Of a stretch of DNA of 64,000 nucleotides, positions 46,743-56,154 are shown in pieces; the first letter of the stretch is position 1; each line of letters opens with the position of its first letter. Under the pieces are notes generated by a model, which had not been told where the DNA came from, made no database searches, and saw only the letters and a list, made by a program, of their open reading frames with translations. Source of the stretch: Lederbergia wuyishanensis (GTDB lineage Bacteria; Bacillota; Bacilli; Bacillales; Bacillaceae_C); the NCBI RefSeq assembly GCF_022900255.1, contig NZ_JALIRM010000001.1, positions 1,171,478 through 1,235,477 of the forward strand, read 5' to 3'. The position numbers and the translations under genes are program-made.

Positions 46743-48056
46743 TTAATTTACAACACGACGAACATGACCTTTAAATGCATTTTTCCAATACGTATTACTT
46801 AAAGAGTCAATCGATACCCCGTGAGAACTATTACTATTTAAAAATGTTCCATTTCCTAAATAGATACCCACGTGTCCATTGGTTTTATACGTATTGAAGA
46901 AGATTAAATCTCCCCTCTTCATCTCAGAAGTACTGACTTTTTTCCCTTGGGTTGAAAGTGCACTTGTTGACCGACCAATATTCACACCAGCAGAAGCATA
47001 TGCCCAATGAACAAAGCCAGAACAGTCAAATCTTCTATTTTTCACATCTATTGCACCCCAGCTATAAGATGATCTACCAACCATAGTAGAGCCAACTTGT
47101 ATTGCCTTTTCGATTGCGGAAGAATTATTACTTACAACAGGTGTTGAAGATTTTGCAGGTTCTTCTTTTGTTTCAGTTTTAGTTTCTTGCTTTGTTTCTT
47201 GCTTTGTTTCTGTTTTCTCTTTAACAGGAGTTACTTCATTTTCTTTTTGCACTTTTTCTTCATTGTTTTTAGTAGGTTCGGCTGAATTTGCTTCTTTTTC
47301 CATAGCAATTCTTTCGGCCTTTTGAGCCTCTTCAATCGCTCTTCTTCTTTCCTCAGCCTTTGCTTTTTCTATTAATATAGCTTTTTGATTTTCCAAATCT
47401 TTTAGTTGCAAAGTTGCTGCATTTCGTTGTTCTTCCATAGCTGCTAGTAAACTATTTTTGTCATTGATTTGGTACGTAAGTTGTTCTTTTAGTTCTTCCA
47501 CTTCTTTTAACTCGTTTTGAACTTTATCTAACTTCACTTTCAAATCAGCCTCTGACTTTTCTAGCGCCGTTTTGTCGTCTTCTTGCTCTTGCAAAATATT
47601 TTTATCAGCTGAAAAAATGGTATTTATAACAAAAGCTCGATCCACTAAATCACTGAAACTTTCGGCACCTAGGATAACATCTAAATAATTCGTTGCTCCT
47701 CCACTTGTTTGGATGCTACGAGCACGTTTTTTTATTAACTCTAGACGTGCTTTCATTCTATTTTCCAATTCTTTAATATCTGATTCTAGTTGCTTTGCTT
47801 CTTTTTTTGTTTTTGAAATATCTTTTTTAGTTGCCTCTATTTTCTCATTAGTTTGATTTACCTGAGTGTCTAATTGTTCTAGCGTCTCTTTCATTTCTCT
47901 CTCTTGCTGTTGGATAGAATTAATTTCTTGTTGTTTCACCGTTATCTCTTGGTCTATATTTTCATCAGCAAAAACCGTTACACTTGGCAAAGAGGTAAAT
48001 AAAACACTAGCACCAAGTAGAATCGAAAAACTTGAAGCTATAATTCTTTTTTTCAC
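46743..48056 (-). CDS. CwlO-like secreted DL-endopeptidase (NlpC/P60)
   Basis: Peptidoglycan hydrolase cutting the stem peptide during lateral growth. The 437 residues have a signal peptide (about 1-30, ending VFADEN), a long coiled coil (about 31-250), a linker with repeated ETKQ units (about 275-300), and an NlpC/P60 domain with catalytic Cys345 ([11 protein letters not shown]) and His395 ([10 protein letters not shown]). The architecture matches CwlO/PcsB, controlled by FtsEX in B. subtilis. GTG start at 48056 behind GGGGGAAAC. It is inserted between gerM and murI, so it is out of place relative to B. subtilis. Confidence 0.9.
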   Translation of the reverse strand: MKKRIIASSFSILLGASVLFTSLPSVTVFADENIDQEITVKQQEINSIQQQEREMKETLEQLDTQVNQTNEKIEATKKDISKTKKEAKQLESDIKELENRMKARLELIKKRARSIQTSGGATNYLDVILGAESFSDLVDRAFVINTIFSADKNILQEQEDDKTALEKSEADLKVKLDKVQNELKEVEELKEQLTYQINDKNSLLAAMEEQRNAATLQLKDLENQKAILIEKAKAEERRRAIEEAQKAERIAMEKEANSAEPTKNNEEKVQKENEVTPVKEKTETKQETKQETKTETKEEPAKSSTPVVSNNSSAIEKAIQVGSTMVGRSSYSWGAIDVKNRRFDCSGFVHWAYASAGVNIGRSTSALSTQGKKVSTSEMKRGDLIFFNTYKTNGHVGIYLGNGTFLNSNSSHGVSIDSLSNTYWKNAFKGHVRRVVN

Positions 48057-48572
48057 TTTTTGTTTCCCCCTGTTTTCATAAAAAATTTTTCTTTTTGATT
48101 AAACAATATGGTAATGAGTGAATTGTGGAATTGTTTTTATATTAAGGCTTGTGAGTATACGTTAATTGGGAAAGTGGATAGTATAGAGGAATAATGATTT
48201 ATGAAAATTGACTCACCTTTATCCATATCCAAAATAAACTAATCCCCTTTTAGTCATAAACTCCCATGATAAAAATCTATTTATGTATATAATGTTTTTA
48301 CAAAAACACAATGGTTGCTTATATCTATATAGATTATAACAACATTTTTCGCCAATTAGACATTACAATCATCTACCAATATTGTTTCAATTTGATTACA
48401 ATGGGAAAATAAATTGCTATTCTTCGACAAACAGTTTGGTTATTTTTCGCGATAATCCTACTAATTTCGCATACCTACAACAGGTAAAAAGACTTAGTTT
48501 AGATAGATAAATAATTTACTATACCGTAATGCCTAGTTGAGGGATATCATGAACAATTAACAAATACCTCTA
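48057..48572. other. Long AT-rich gap upstream of the cwlO-like gene
   Basis: About 516 bases without a gene. A possible WalR-like site, TGTAAT-5 bases-TGAAAC on the minus strand (48384-48400), lies about 330 bases upstream of the start; it has one mismatch to the usual TGTWAH tandem. Long leaders are known for cwlO genes. Nothing else recognised. Confidence 0.4.
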
Positions 48573-49385
48573 TTAGTTAGTCATTTCTATCTTGTTGAAA
48601 AACTCTTGAATTGGAATAAAGAGACCAACCTTTCCATAATCCTCATGTTTCATTGTCGCAAAAACGACACCAATGACCTGACCATCTTCATTAAGTACTG
48701 GACTTCCACTATTCCCCCTGTAGACGGGTGCTTTTATCATGACGACCATATCTTGCCAATCTATTAACTGTGTGTAGTCTAAAATTCTTCCTTCATTGAC
48801 AATTCCATGGAAATGAAGAGGATTGCCAATAAAAACAATTGGTTCATCTTTAAGAATCTTTGATTGGTTTGAAAGCTGTAAATATGGTAAGTTTTCTGAG
48901 TCTATCGTTAGTAATGCAAGATCAATCTCTGGAAATATTTCAACAACTTCAGCAATAAACATACCTTCCTCCGGAAACGCAACGATAACGCGTTCGTTTC
49001 CTTCTATAACATGATAATTGGTTAGTATCTTTCCATCACTAGATATAGAAAAACCAGTACCTTTACTGTCATCAGTTGAAATCGTTACAACTGATTTTTT
49101 ATATAATTGAATATTTTCATCAGCTGATAATCTAGCGGATGTTTTTAAAAATTCAATTGCGGGAATTGAATAGATTTCAAAGAAAAACGAAAAAGAACTA
49201 AATAGAAAGATAGTTGTTATAAGCCAAAACAGCCATTTAGGAATAACGTGTTTTTTAGTGGGATTGCCTTTCTCTCTAGCTGCTCTTTCTAATGCCTCAC
49301 GTTGGGCTTCTTTAACAAGTTCGTACATTTCCTCATCATTTATGTCTTCTTTTAGATCGCTATCAACATCATATTTACTTTTCAT
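48573..49385 (-). CDS. Membrane-anchored trypsin-like serine protease without PDZ
   Basis: A 270-residue protein: charged cytoplasmic N-terminus (about 1-50), one membrane helix (51-73), then an outward-facing chymotrypsin-fold domain with His125 (NYHVIEG), Asp155 (PEIDLALLT) and Ser226 (YRGNSGSPV). No PDZ follows the protease domain, unlike HtrA/DegP proteins. GGGAGGCG precedes the ATG. Single gene between two terminators. Quality-control or signalling proteolysis at the cell surface is likely; the substrate is unknown. Confidence 0.85.
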   Translation of the reverse strand: MKSKYDVDSDLKEDINDEEMYELVKEAQREALERAAREKGNPTKKHVIPKWLFWLITTIFLFSSFSFFFEIYSIPAIEFLKTSARLSADENIQLYKKSVVTISTDDSKGTGFSISSDGKILTNYHVIEGNERVIVAFPEEGMFIAEVVEIFPEIDLALLTIDSENLPYLQLSNQSKILKDEPIVFIGNPLHFHGIVNEGRILDYTQLIDWQDMVVMIKAPVYRGNSGSPVLNEDGQVIGVVFATMKHEDYGKVGLFIPIQEFFNKIEMTN

Positions 49386-49443
49386 ATCTCTTCGCCTCCC
49401 GCAAAAAGAATAGCTACAGTAATCGCATTTTTAATTATATATA

Positions 49444-49469
49444 GAAAAAACAGCCCATTTTAGAGCTGT
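49444..49469 (-). terminator. Terminator downstream of the murI 3' region
   Basis: Stem ACAGCTC/GGGCTGT (one G-T pair) with TTTTTTCTATAT on the minus strand. It lies 185 bases past the murI stop, so the structured element at 49517-49585 would be transcribed as murI 3' UTR. Confidence 0.7.
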
Positions 49470-49516
49470 CAGTTTGTATACATTTTAATATTGAATTACA
49501 TTTAAGGCTGGTTGAA

Positions 49517-49585
49517 AACGTTTGTCTTGTGAAGCTCAAAGCCTTCATTGAGCAAAGTTCCCGTAACGGGCGAGAAACAAACGCA
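49517..49585 (-). other. Three-way-junction-like element
   Basis: Outer arms CGTTTGT (49519-49525) / ACAAACG (49577-49583) enclose two perfect hairpins: GCTCAA/TTGAGC (34-39 and 48-53 of the 495xx block) and CCCG/CGGG (49560-49563, 49567-49570). It is more GC-rich than its surroundings and holds no gene. Confidence 0.4.
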
Positions 49586-49654
49586 AAAGTTATAGTACCA
49601 AAAAAAGCAAACAGTAGTAAACGTTCTGAGAGTCAATGTGTGAGCATATAACCA

Positions 49655-50473
49655 CTAATTTAATTCTTTTTCTTGATTTGCAAGATTAGCAAACTCAATA
49701 TGTAAATCATTTTCATTTAACCAATCACATGCAATTCTCTTAAAGATTTTTCTAGAACCTGTAGTGAAAAAAATATGCTTTGGCTTTTCGGGTGATGTAT
49801 TTAACAGATTTTTATAATCTAATATTGTACTTACTTCTTGTGCAGTTTCCTCGCCAGAACTAATTACTTTGACATTCGGTCCCATTACATTTTCTATGAT
49901 AGGTCCGAGAAGTGGATAATGTGTACAACCAAGTACGAGGGTATCAATTTCACTGCCAATTAGAGGCGTCAACGTTTCAGCTACTACTTTCTTTGCTACA
50001 TTACTTTGATATTCAAAGCTTTCTACAATTGGAACAAATTTTGGACAAGCTAGCTGTAGTACTTCAACTTGATGGTTAATTAGCTTCAATTCACGTGCGT
50101 AAGCCTCACTTTTAATTGTTCCAATTGTACCAAGTATGCCAATTTTTTTGTTTTCTGTTACTTTTAATGCCGCCCTTGATCCGGGTGATATGACACCTAC
50201 TACAGGAATATTTAGTATCGTTTTTAATTCCTCTAAAACAACTGCTGTAGCTGTGTTGCAGGCAATAACGAGCATTTTGATATCACGTTTAACTAAAAAA
50301 CCTGCCATTTGTAAGGTGAATTTTCTAACCTCTGCCTCTGGACGTGGTCCATATGGACATCTTGCCGTATCACCTACATAATATATAATCTCATTCGGCA
50401 TTTGCCTCATGATTTCTTTCGCAACGGTTAGGCCGCCTACTCCTGAATCTATAACTCCTATTGCCTGTTCCAA
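49655..50473 (-). CDS. murI: Glutamate racemase
   Basis: Supplies D-glutamate for peptidoglycan (RacE in B. subtilis). The 272 residues begin [17 protein letters not shown], with [13 protein letters not shown], the first catalytic cysteine in [10 protein letters not shown] and the second in [13 protein letters not shown] start at 50473 behind GAGGCGG. Located between ysmB and the gerM region, as in B. subtilis apart from the inserted protease and hydrolase genes. Confidence 0.96.
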   Translation of the reverse strand: MEQAIGVIDSGVGGLTVAKEIMRQMPNEIIYYVGDTARCPYGPRPEAEVRKFTLQMAGFLVKRDIKMLVIACNTATAVVLEELKTILNIPVVGVISPGSRAALKVTENKKIGILGTIGTIKSEAYARELKLINHQVEVLQLACPKFVPIVESFEYQSNVAKKVVAETLTPLIGSEIDTLVLGCTHYPLLGPIIENVMGPNVKVISSGEETAQEVSTILDYKNLLNTSPEKPKHIFFTTGSRKIFKRIACDWLNENDLHIEFANLANQEKELN

Positions 50474-50615
50474 TTTTTCCGCCTCTTCTAGTAGGTGGCA
50501 CCGAATATAATCTACAGTTTTTTTCTAAACTTCCTTATAATAATTCGGCGCCTTCCAAATTTAGTATCGTGTTTCATGTGCGCCTAGATTTTTTTTCATA
50601 AAAATTACTGATACA

Positions 50616-51074
50616 TTATCCTTGGCGCATCACTGTGTGTAGTCGAGATAAATTGTCCTTTAACATCAATACATCTTCTGCAGTAAAACCATTCAATACA
50701 TCTTGCAAATAAACTTGACGCTTTTTAATCACCACATCAATTATTTTTTCACCTTTATCTAATAAATGTATTCTTACAACTCTGCGATCTTTTGGATCTC
50801 TTACTCGCATAACCAATTCTTTTTTTTCCATTCTATCAATTAAATCGGTTGTCGTGCTACAAGCAAGATACATTTTATTCGATAAATCTCCAATTGTCAT
50901 GTCACCTTCTTCAAATAACCACTGAAGTGCAACAAACTGAGGAGGTGTAATGGAATAATCAGTTAGTAATTCTCGACCCTTTTGTTTAATAATGGCCGAA
51001 ATGTAACGGAGATCTTTTTCTAACTCCGCAACAACTTTCTCATTATGCTGCAGGAGCTGTTTTTCATCTATCAT
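50616..51074 (-). CDS. ysmB: MarR-family regulator (YsmB)
   Basis: Dimeric winged-helix DNA-binding protein of 152 residues. It shows the MarR pattern ITPPQFVALQWLFEEGDMTIGDLSNKMYLACSTTTDLIDRMEKKELVMRVRDPKDRR split over the recognition helix and the wing, with RVVRIHLLDKGEKI after it. The ATG at 51074 has GGGAG upstream; a longer reading to 51125 lacks one. Location upstream of murI equals B. subtilis ysmB, whose targets are not known to me. Confidence 0.9.
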   Translation of the reverse strand: MIDEKQLLQHNEKVVAELEKDLRYISAIIKQKGRELLTDYSITPPQFVALQWLFEEGDMTIGDLSNKMYLACSTTTDLIDRMEKKELVMRVRDPKDRRVVRIHLLDKGEKIIDVVIKKRQVYLQDVLNGFTAEDVLMLKDNLSRLHTVMRQG

Positions 51075-51252
51075 TATCAGCAACTCCCTATATCCTTTTA
51101 TTGCATTGTCTCTTTTTTTCGGCAAAATTTCAACATAATTTCAATGAATGTATCATTTTGTAAAAAAGAAGTGCTCTTTTTTACATGTATGTAATTTCCA
51201 GCCAATCAAAATCATAAGTCATTTCATATATAACATTACAATCTACCGTAAA

Positions 51253-51293
51253 TAAAGAGAAAGGCTTCTCACGTTTTTTGGTGAGAAGCCTTC
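51253..51293. terminator. Terminator between the sugar region and ysmB
   Basis: Perfect 12-bp stem AAGGCTTCTCAC/GTGAGAAGCCTT with an eight-base loop, followed by TCTCTTTATT on the minus strand. It ends the 51308 gene transcript. Confidence 0.9.
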
Positions 51294-51307
51294 TTCTATT
51301 AAAAATT

Positions 51308-52156
51308 TTATTGTAAATCTGCTTTAGCATATACTTTTGCATATGCCTTTCCTGATTTTTCTGCTAATATTTTCGCTGATTCCGTCAATGGTTCTTTCGT
51401 TAATATTTCTTGAGTTACTGAACCTTTATATCCGATTTGATTTAAAGCTTTTAAAAATCCAGCCAGGTTAATGACACCTTCTCCTGGAAATAGACGATCA
51501 TTATCCAAAACTTCTTCAACTGGCACATCTTTTGCATCATTTAAATGAACATGTGTAATTTGTTCTGGACGCAAAGCAGTTAAATCTTCAAGTGTACCGC
51601 CAATTGTGTACCAATGGTAGCTATCCAATAATAGACCAACATTTGTTTCACCGATAGCATCAATCCAGTCCAGAGTATCTTTCATTTCCCATATAAAAGG
51701 ATTTTTCCAAGCGGTTCTTAAATGATGTGGACCCACAAATTCCAATCCTAAGTTAATTCCATATTCTTTTAATATTTGTGCACATAATCTTAATCGCTTT
51801 GTAGCTAACACCATGAAATGTGCAGCATTATAATCTGTTGCCGGAAGGACATATGTACAACAGCTTGTACAGCCGAATTCTGCAGCAATTTTTGCATCTT
51901 CAAGCAAATTGCTTAATCCTTCCTTAAATTGTTCTTCAGATTGTCTCCATTCAATAGGCAAACCGATTGAACCAATTGATACATGATGTTCCTTTAAAAA
52001 CGCTTTCGCATTTTCCAAACCTTTTTCCTCTACTAAATCTCTTAATTCTTGTCCAGATGTATCAACTGAACCAAATCCATTTTCGGATGCAAGGATAATA
52101 AGTTCCTCTAAATTTTTCACTTTTCCCAAGCCAGCAGTACTTAATCCCTTAATCAT
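51308..52156 (-). CDS. TIM-barrel sugar isomerase/epimerase 1
   Basis: Xylose-isomerase-like TIM-barrel protein of 282 residues (AP endonuclease family 2 fold). Metal ligands are visible in the pattern LGLEFVGPHHLR, VGLLLDSYHWY, ITHVHLNDAKDVP and GSVTQEILTKE. Such enzymes isomerise or epimerise keto-sugars or inosose-type substrates. The ATG at 52156 follows GAGGGGGAAATG. It has its own promoter and terminator, downstream of the oxidoreductase gene. Substrate not visible. Confidence 0.85.
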   Translation of the reverse strand: MIKGLSTAGLGKVKNLEELIILASENGFGSVDTSGQELRDLVEEKGLENAKAFLKEHHVSIGSIGLPIEWRQSEEQFKEGLSNLLEDAKIAAEFGCTSCCTYVLPATDYNAAHFMVLATKRLRLCAQILKEYGINLGLEFVGPHHLRTAWKNPFIWEMKDTLDWIDAIGETNVGLLLDSYHWYTIGGTLEDLTALRPEQITHVHLNDAKDVPVEEVLDNDRLFPGEGVINLAGFLKALNQIGYKGSVTQEILTKEPLTESAKILAEKSGKAYAKVYAKADLQ

Positions 52157-52187
52157 TACCATTTCCCCCTCTATTAATCTTTACTAG

Positions 52188-52193
52188 ATTATA
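52188..52193 (-). promoter_or_regulatory. Extended -10 promoter of the TIM-barrel 1 gene
   Basis: TGGTATAAT on the minus strand gives an extended -10 about 32 bases upstream of the start, between the preceding hairpin and the gene. The -35 is weak (ATCAAA). Confidence 0.45.
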
Positions 52194-52228
52194 CCAATAT
52201 TTTGTCAAAGTTTGATGCTTGTTTTGGC

Positions 52229-52266
52229 AAAAAATTTAAGACCTGACAAAAGAACAATGCCAGGTC
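52229..52266 (-). terminator. Hairpin after the first Gfo/Idh/MocA gene
   Basis: Arms GACCTGGCA/TGTCAGGTC (one mismatch), followed by TTAAATTTTTTG on the minus strand, ten bases after the stop. Confidence 0.65.
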
Positions 52267-52275
52267 GCAAATCAT

Positions 52276-53262
52276 TTAAGAAATTACCTTTTCATTTTCT
52301 CCTAGAGGATTGTACCCTGCTGCCTTATAAATCATTTCTGTAAGCTTTACAACTTCTTTTGCAAACTGACCAGGAACGAGAACTTCGTGTTTTCCTAGAA
52401 TGGCATCAATAAAGCTTTTATCTTGATTTGTTGTTTGTTCCGGAAGTTGAGGAGTAATTGGCTTCTCACCTAAACGTCTTATTGTAATCTTTCCGTTATC
52501 ATAGAAAATCCCACCATTATCTCCACAGAAGACATACGTTTCATGCCAACAAGGAGCAAAACCTACAATATTTAATCCGGCAATTACACCATTTTCAAAA
52601 CGAATAGACGTAAATGAATCTAATTCAACAGGTGATTGATGCTTTTGCATTTGAGGTGAGACTTCTACAGGAGATAATCCTGTCGTCCAAAGAAGAACAT
52701 CGACAATATGACTACCGGAATCCATCAACATCCCGCCTCCTGAAAGTGATGGATTTTGTCTCCAGCTTCCCACAGTTCCCTGACCCCACTCTTGATAAAG
52801 TGAAGCGGTAACAGAAGTCAGATTACCGATTTCTCCATTTGCGATTGCATCCCGAATAAATAAAAATTCAGGTTGGAAATGGCGTTGATACGATACTTGA
52901 AGTATTTTTCCAAGCTTTTCTGCAGTCTCTATCATTACATCAGCTTCTTTTTGTGAACATGCCATTGGTTTTTCAATTAACACGTGACAGCCACTGTTCA
53001 TAGCATCCATTGCTTGTTGGAAATGAAGAGTGTGTGGTGAACAGATTACAACTGCATCTAGCTCTGAATTCTCAAGCATCTCTTTGTAATCGGTAAATTC
53101 GATAACTCCATCTAATTGATGTTCCGAAATAATTCTTTCCCTATTTTGAGCACTTGGATCAGTAATGGCAATAATAGCGACTTCATCTAATTCTTTAAGC
53201 TGTCTTGCATGCCAATGCGCAATACCACCTGTCCCAATCATTCCTACTCGAATTTTTCCCAT
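52276..53262 (-). CDS. Gfo/Idh/MocA family oxidoreductase 1
   Basis: NAD(P)-dependent sugar or inositol dehydrogenase of 328 residues. N-terminal Rossmann motif VGMIGTGGIAHWHARQL, the catalytic-region lysine in HVLIEKPMACSQKEAD, then the C-terminal alpha/beta domain with GGGMLMDSGSHIVDVLLW. Neighbours (lactonase, SDR, isomerases) suggest it oxidises a sugar ring carbon. Exact substrate unknown. Confidence 0.88.
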   Translation of the reverse strand: MGKIRVGMIGTGGIAHWHARQLKELDEVAIIAITDPSAQNRERIISEHQLDGVIEFTDYKEMLENSELDAVVICSPHTLHFQQAMDAMNSGCHVLIEKPMACSQKEADVMIETAEKLGKILQVSYQRHFQPEFLFIRDAIANGEIGNLTSVTASLYQEWGQGTVGSWRQNPSLSGGGMLMDSGSHIVDVLLWTTGLSPVEVSPQMQKHQSPVELDSFTSIRFENGVIAGLNIVGFAPCWHETYVFCGDNGGIFYDNGKITIRRLGEKPITPQLPEQTTNQDKSFIDAILGKHEVLVPGQFAKEVVKLTEMIYKAAGYNPLGENEKVIS

Positions 53263-53319
53263 TTTTATCGCATCCTTTTTTTAGAATCTCTTATCACAAA
53301 CAGTAAATGATTATGTTTA

Positions 53320-54384
53320 TTACATAAATTTAATGCATACAGGTTCTGATACTTTTATCGAATTGATTGGATCTGTTAATTGGCCAGTTTCTTCTTCTAT
53401 TTCAAATATAATGATAGAATCGGAGTTTTGATTTGCAGCAAGTAAATACCTCCCATTCGGAGATATTGCAAAGTTCCTAGGCGTTTTTCCATATGTTGAA
53501 CAATTCCCAACTTGTGTTAAAGAACCGTCCTTTTGATTAATTTGAAAAATTGTTATACTATCGTGTCCCCTATTGGAGGCATACAAAAATTTTCCGTTAG
53601 GAGTAATGTGTATATCGGCACCACTATCTTCGGTTAAATTTGTTTCAAATAAAGTTGGAATTGTCTGTTGAATTGTTAATGTTCCATCTAATTCAACTTT
53701 AAAAACACAAATCGTACAATCTAGTTCATTAATAACATATGCAAAAGGTAGTTTCGGATGAAAAACAAGATGTCTTGGTCCTGCACCTGGGTGTACATTT
53801 ATTTCTTTAAATGCTACGAATGAATGGGGTTCTTGATCCAATTTATAAATAAAAATTTTATCTAAACCAAGGTCTGGAACGTAAGCAAATTCATTTGAAG
53901 CATTTAAGATAATTGAATGGGGGTGTGGTGCTTCCTGGCGGTCAGGTCTAATGCTTTTTCCTGAATGTTGAACCAGGTCATCAAATGGTCTAATTTGACC
54001 AGTTTCATCAACAGAAAACCGACAAACACTTCCACCACTATAATTCACTACGTATACATTTCGCCCACTATTGTCTACACTTAAATGGCAAGGTGCACCT
54101 CCATTTGTAAGCTGTGCACTTAAATGTGTTAGCTTTCCTGTTTCTTTACAAATTTCATACGACAAGATTTGACCGCCTTCTTTTTCCTTGGTCTTTGCCG
54201 TTTCACTAACAGCGAATACATAGTTGTTTTTTTCGTCAACACTGATAAAGGAAGGGTTTTCAAAACCTTCTACACCAGAAATGTAATTTACAGATCCATC
54301 GATTTCATTAAACGAAAAGATATTAATCCCTGTTGGATTTTTATTTGTATACGAGCCGACAATTAAAAGAATATTTTCTTCCAT
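53320..54384 (-). CDS. YkgB-type lactonase, seven-bladed beta-propeller
   Basis: Cytosolic 354-residue protein of the 6-phosphogluconolactonase/lactonase family (Pfam Lactonase). Repeats of the propeller appear as FISVDEKNNYVFAVSE, HLSVDNSGRNVYVVNY, HLVFHPKLPFAYVIN, and DIHITPNGKFLYASNRGHDSI. It would open a sugar lactone made by the neighbouring dehydrogenase. The ATG shares one base with the SDR stop (TAATG), so they are coupled. Confidence 0.87.
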   Translation of the reverse strand: MEENILLIVGSYTNKNPTGINIFSFNEIDGSVNYISGVEGFENPSFISVDEKNNYVFAVSETAKTKEKEGGQILSYEICKETGKLTHLSAQLTNGGAPCHLSVDNSGRNVYVVNYSGGSVCRFSVDETGQIRPFDDLVQHSGKSIRPDRQEAPHPHSIILNASNEFAYVPDLGLDKIFIYKLDQEPHSFVAFKEINVHPGAGPRHLVFHPKLPFAYVINELDCTICVFKVELDGTLTIQQTIPTLFETNLTEDSGADIHITPNGKFLYASNRGHDSITIFQINQKDGSLTQVGNCSTYGKTPRNFAISPNGRYLLAANQNSDSIIIFEIEEETGQLTDPINSIKVSEPVCIKFM

Positions 54385-55190
54385 TACTTCATCTCACCCC
54401 AACCATATCCTGCTTCTGGTCTAATATCTTCGGGCATTCCTGGTAATATTAGCCCTCCATCAATTTTGATTGTTTCTCCTGTTATATAAGAAGCATGCTC
54501 AGATACAAGCCAGGTTACAGCTTTACCTATATCTTCAGGATTCCCTATCCGTTTTAAAGGAATTTTCATCCCAAGTTTTTTTAGATGTTCTTCATTTCCA
54601 TCACGAACTTTCGTTGCTCCTGGAGCGATACAATTCACTCGAATTCCGAAAGGAGCACACTCTAAAGCAACAGATTCAGTTGCTCGAATCAAGGCTGCTT
54701 TTGTAGCTCCATAAACAGCATCATCAGGATATGCACGCTTCCCCCTTGTCGAAGAAATATTGATAATATTTCCTTTAATATGCTCTTCGATCATATATTT
54801 AGTAGCCGCTTTCATCATTAGCAATGGAGCTTTAAGATTAAGATTGAGCAAATGATTTATGTCGTTTATAGACATTTGAGCCAAAGGGCTTTTTATCGTT
54901 ACTCCTGCATTATTAACAAGAAGATCAAGCTTTCCCAAAACATCAATAGAGTTTTGAACAAGGGTACTAGCAGTATTCTCATCCACTAATTCCGCAAAAA
55001 TCGGATAGCATTTTTTCCCGTAATTATTCTCAATACTTTTTGCAACTTCCTCCGCTTCATCTTTGCCTGTTCGATAAGTAATCACGAGATCATATCCATT
55101 GGCGGCTAACTCTAGAGCAATCCCTTTTCCTATTCCTCGGCTTGCACCTGTGACTAAAGCGGTTTTTTTAAATAAATTTGAATCATTCAC
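54384..55190 (-). CDS. Short-chain dehydrogenase/reductase
   Basis: Classical SDR, 268 residues: TGASRGIGKGIALEL nucleotide-binding motif, LVNNAGVTIKSPL, Ser in INISSTRGKRAYPDDAVYG, and catalytic YGATK. The C-terminal IDGGLILPGMPEDIRPEAGYGW resembles sugar/glucose-1-dehydrogenase-like members. GTG start at 55190 behind GGAGGATT. Coupled to the lactonase gene; possibly acts with it as dehydrogenase plus lactonase. Confidence 0.88.
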   Translation of the reverse strand: MNDSNLFKKTALVTGASRGIGKGIALELAANGYDLVITYRTGKDEAEEVAKSIENNYGKKCYPIFAELVDENTASTLVQNSIDVLGKLDLLVNNAGVTIKSPLAQMSINDINHLLNLNLKAPLLMMKAATKYMIEEHIKGNIINISSTRGKRAYPDDAVYGATKAALIRATESVALECAPFGIRVNCIAPGATKVRDGNEEHLKKLGMKIPLKRIGNPEDIGKAVTWLVSEHASYITGETIKIDGGLILPGMPEDIRPEAGYGWGEMK

Positions 55191-55243
55191 GAAAAATCCT
55201 CCTAATAATCCAAATCTTTGCTGGAAAGCTACTTCAAAAATCT

Positions 55244-56074
55244 TTAAAAATTAAAATTATCAGGATCTGCTCCTACTCGTTTATCTTCGTTTAACGCATC
55301 GATTTTTTCCATTTCTTCATACGTTAATTCGAAATTGAAAATATCCGAATTTTCAATAATTCTATGTTCTTTTATTGACTTTGGAATGGTCACTACTCCA
55401 CTCTGAATATCCCAACGAAGAATAACTTGAGCAGCTGTTTTATTATATTTTTCCCCAATTTCACTAATGACTCCATTGTCTAAAAGCCCGCCCTGCATTA
55501 GAGGTGACCAAGCTTCAAATTGAATACCATGTTCTTTACAGTATGTTCGTAATTCTAATTGAGTCAGCCTTGGATGAAATTCTACTTGGTTAACCATTGG
55601 CTTTATTTCAGCGTCCTGCAATAAATCCTCAAGATGATGGACATGAAAATTACTTACACCAATTGCACGTACCCTTCCATCCTTATAAAGCTTTTCTAGC
55701 GCACGCCAAGTATCCTTATATTTCCCCTTTACTGGCCAGTGAATTAAATAAAGATCTAGATAATCTAGTCCTAATCGCTTTAAGCTTGCATCAAATGCTT
55801 CCAAAGTTGATTCATAGCCTTGATCGCTATTCCAAACCTTTGATGTTACAAAGATGTTTTCGCGAGGAACTCCCGACTCTCTAATTCCTTGTCCCACTCC
55901 TTCTTCATTTTGGTATACAGCTGCTGTATCAATGCTTCTGTAACCATTTTTCAAAGCTGCTTTTACGGCATTAACAGCTTCTTTTCCATTTTCAACTCTC
56001 CAAACTCCTAGTCCAAACCAAGGCATTTCAACACCATTATGTAAAACAGTTGTACTTTGTAAGTTCTTTAACAA
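55244..56074 (-). CDS. Aldo/keto reductase
   Basis: NADPH-dependent carbonyl reductase of 276 residues. The AKR tetrad is present: Asp and Tyr in [17 protein letters not shown], Lys in FVTSKVWN, His in [10 protein letters not shown], and the NADPH loop [16 protein letters not shown]. The TTG at 56074 follows GAGGAGTGG; a longer start at 56092 overlaps that site. Closest type looks like YtbE/YvgN glyoxal reductases. It lies between SDR and KDG kinase genes. Confidence 0.88.
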   Translation of the reverse strand: MLKNLQSTTVLHNGVEMPWFGLGVWRVENGKEAVNAVKAALKNGYRSIDTAAVYQNEEGVGQGIRESGVPRENIFVTSKVWNSDQGYESTLEAFDASLKRLGLDYLDLYLIHWPVKGKYKDTWRALEKLYKDGRVRAIGVSNFHVHHLEDLLQDAEIKPMVNQVEFHPRLTQLELRTYCKEHGIQFEAWSPLMQGGLLDNGVISEIGEKYNKTAAQVILRWDIQSGVVTIPKSIKEHRIIENSDIFNFELTYEEMEKIDALNEDKRVGADPDNFNF

Positions 56075-56154
56075 GTCACTGCCACTCCTCAAATAGTTTT
56101 TAACGAATACTCATTCGATAATTATGTCTTTGAATCCTCTTTTTTTAAAAACTT

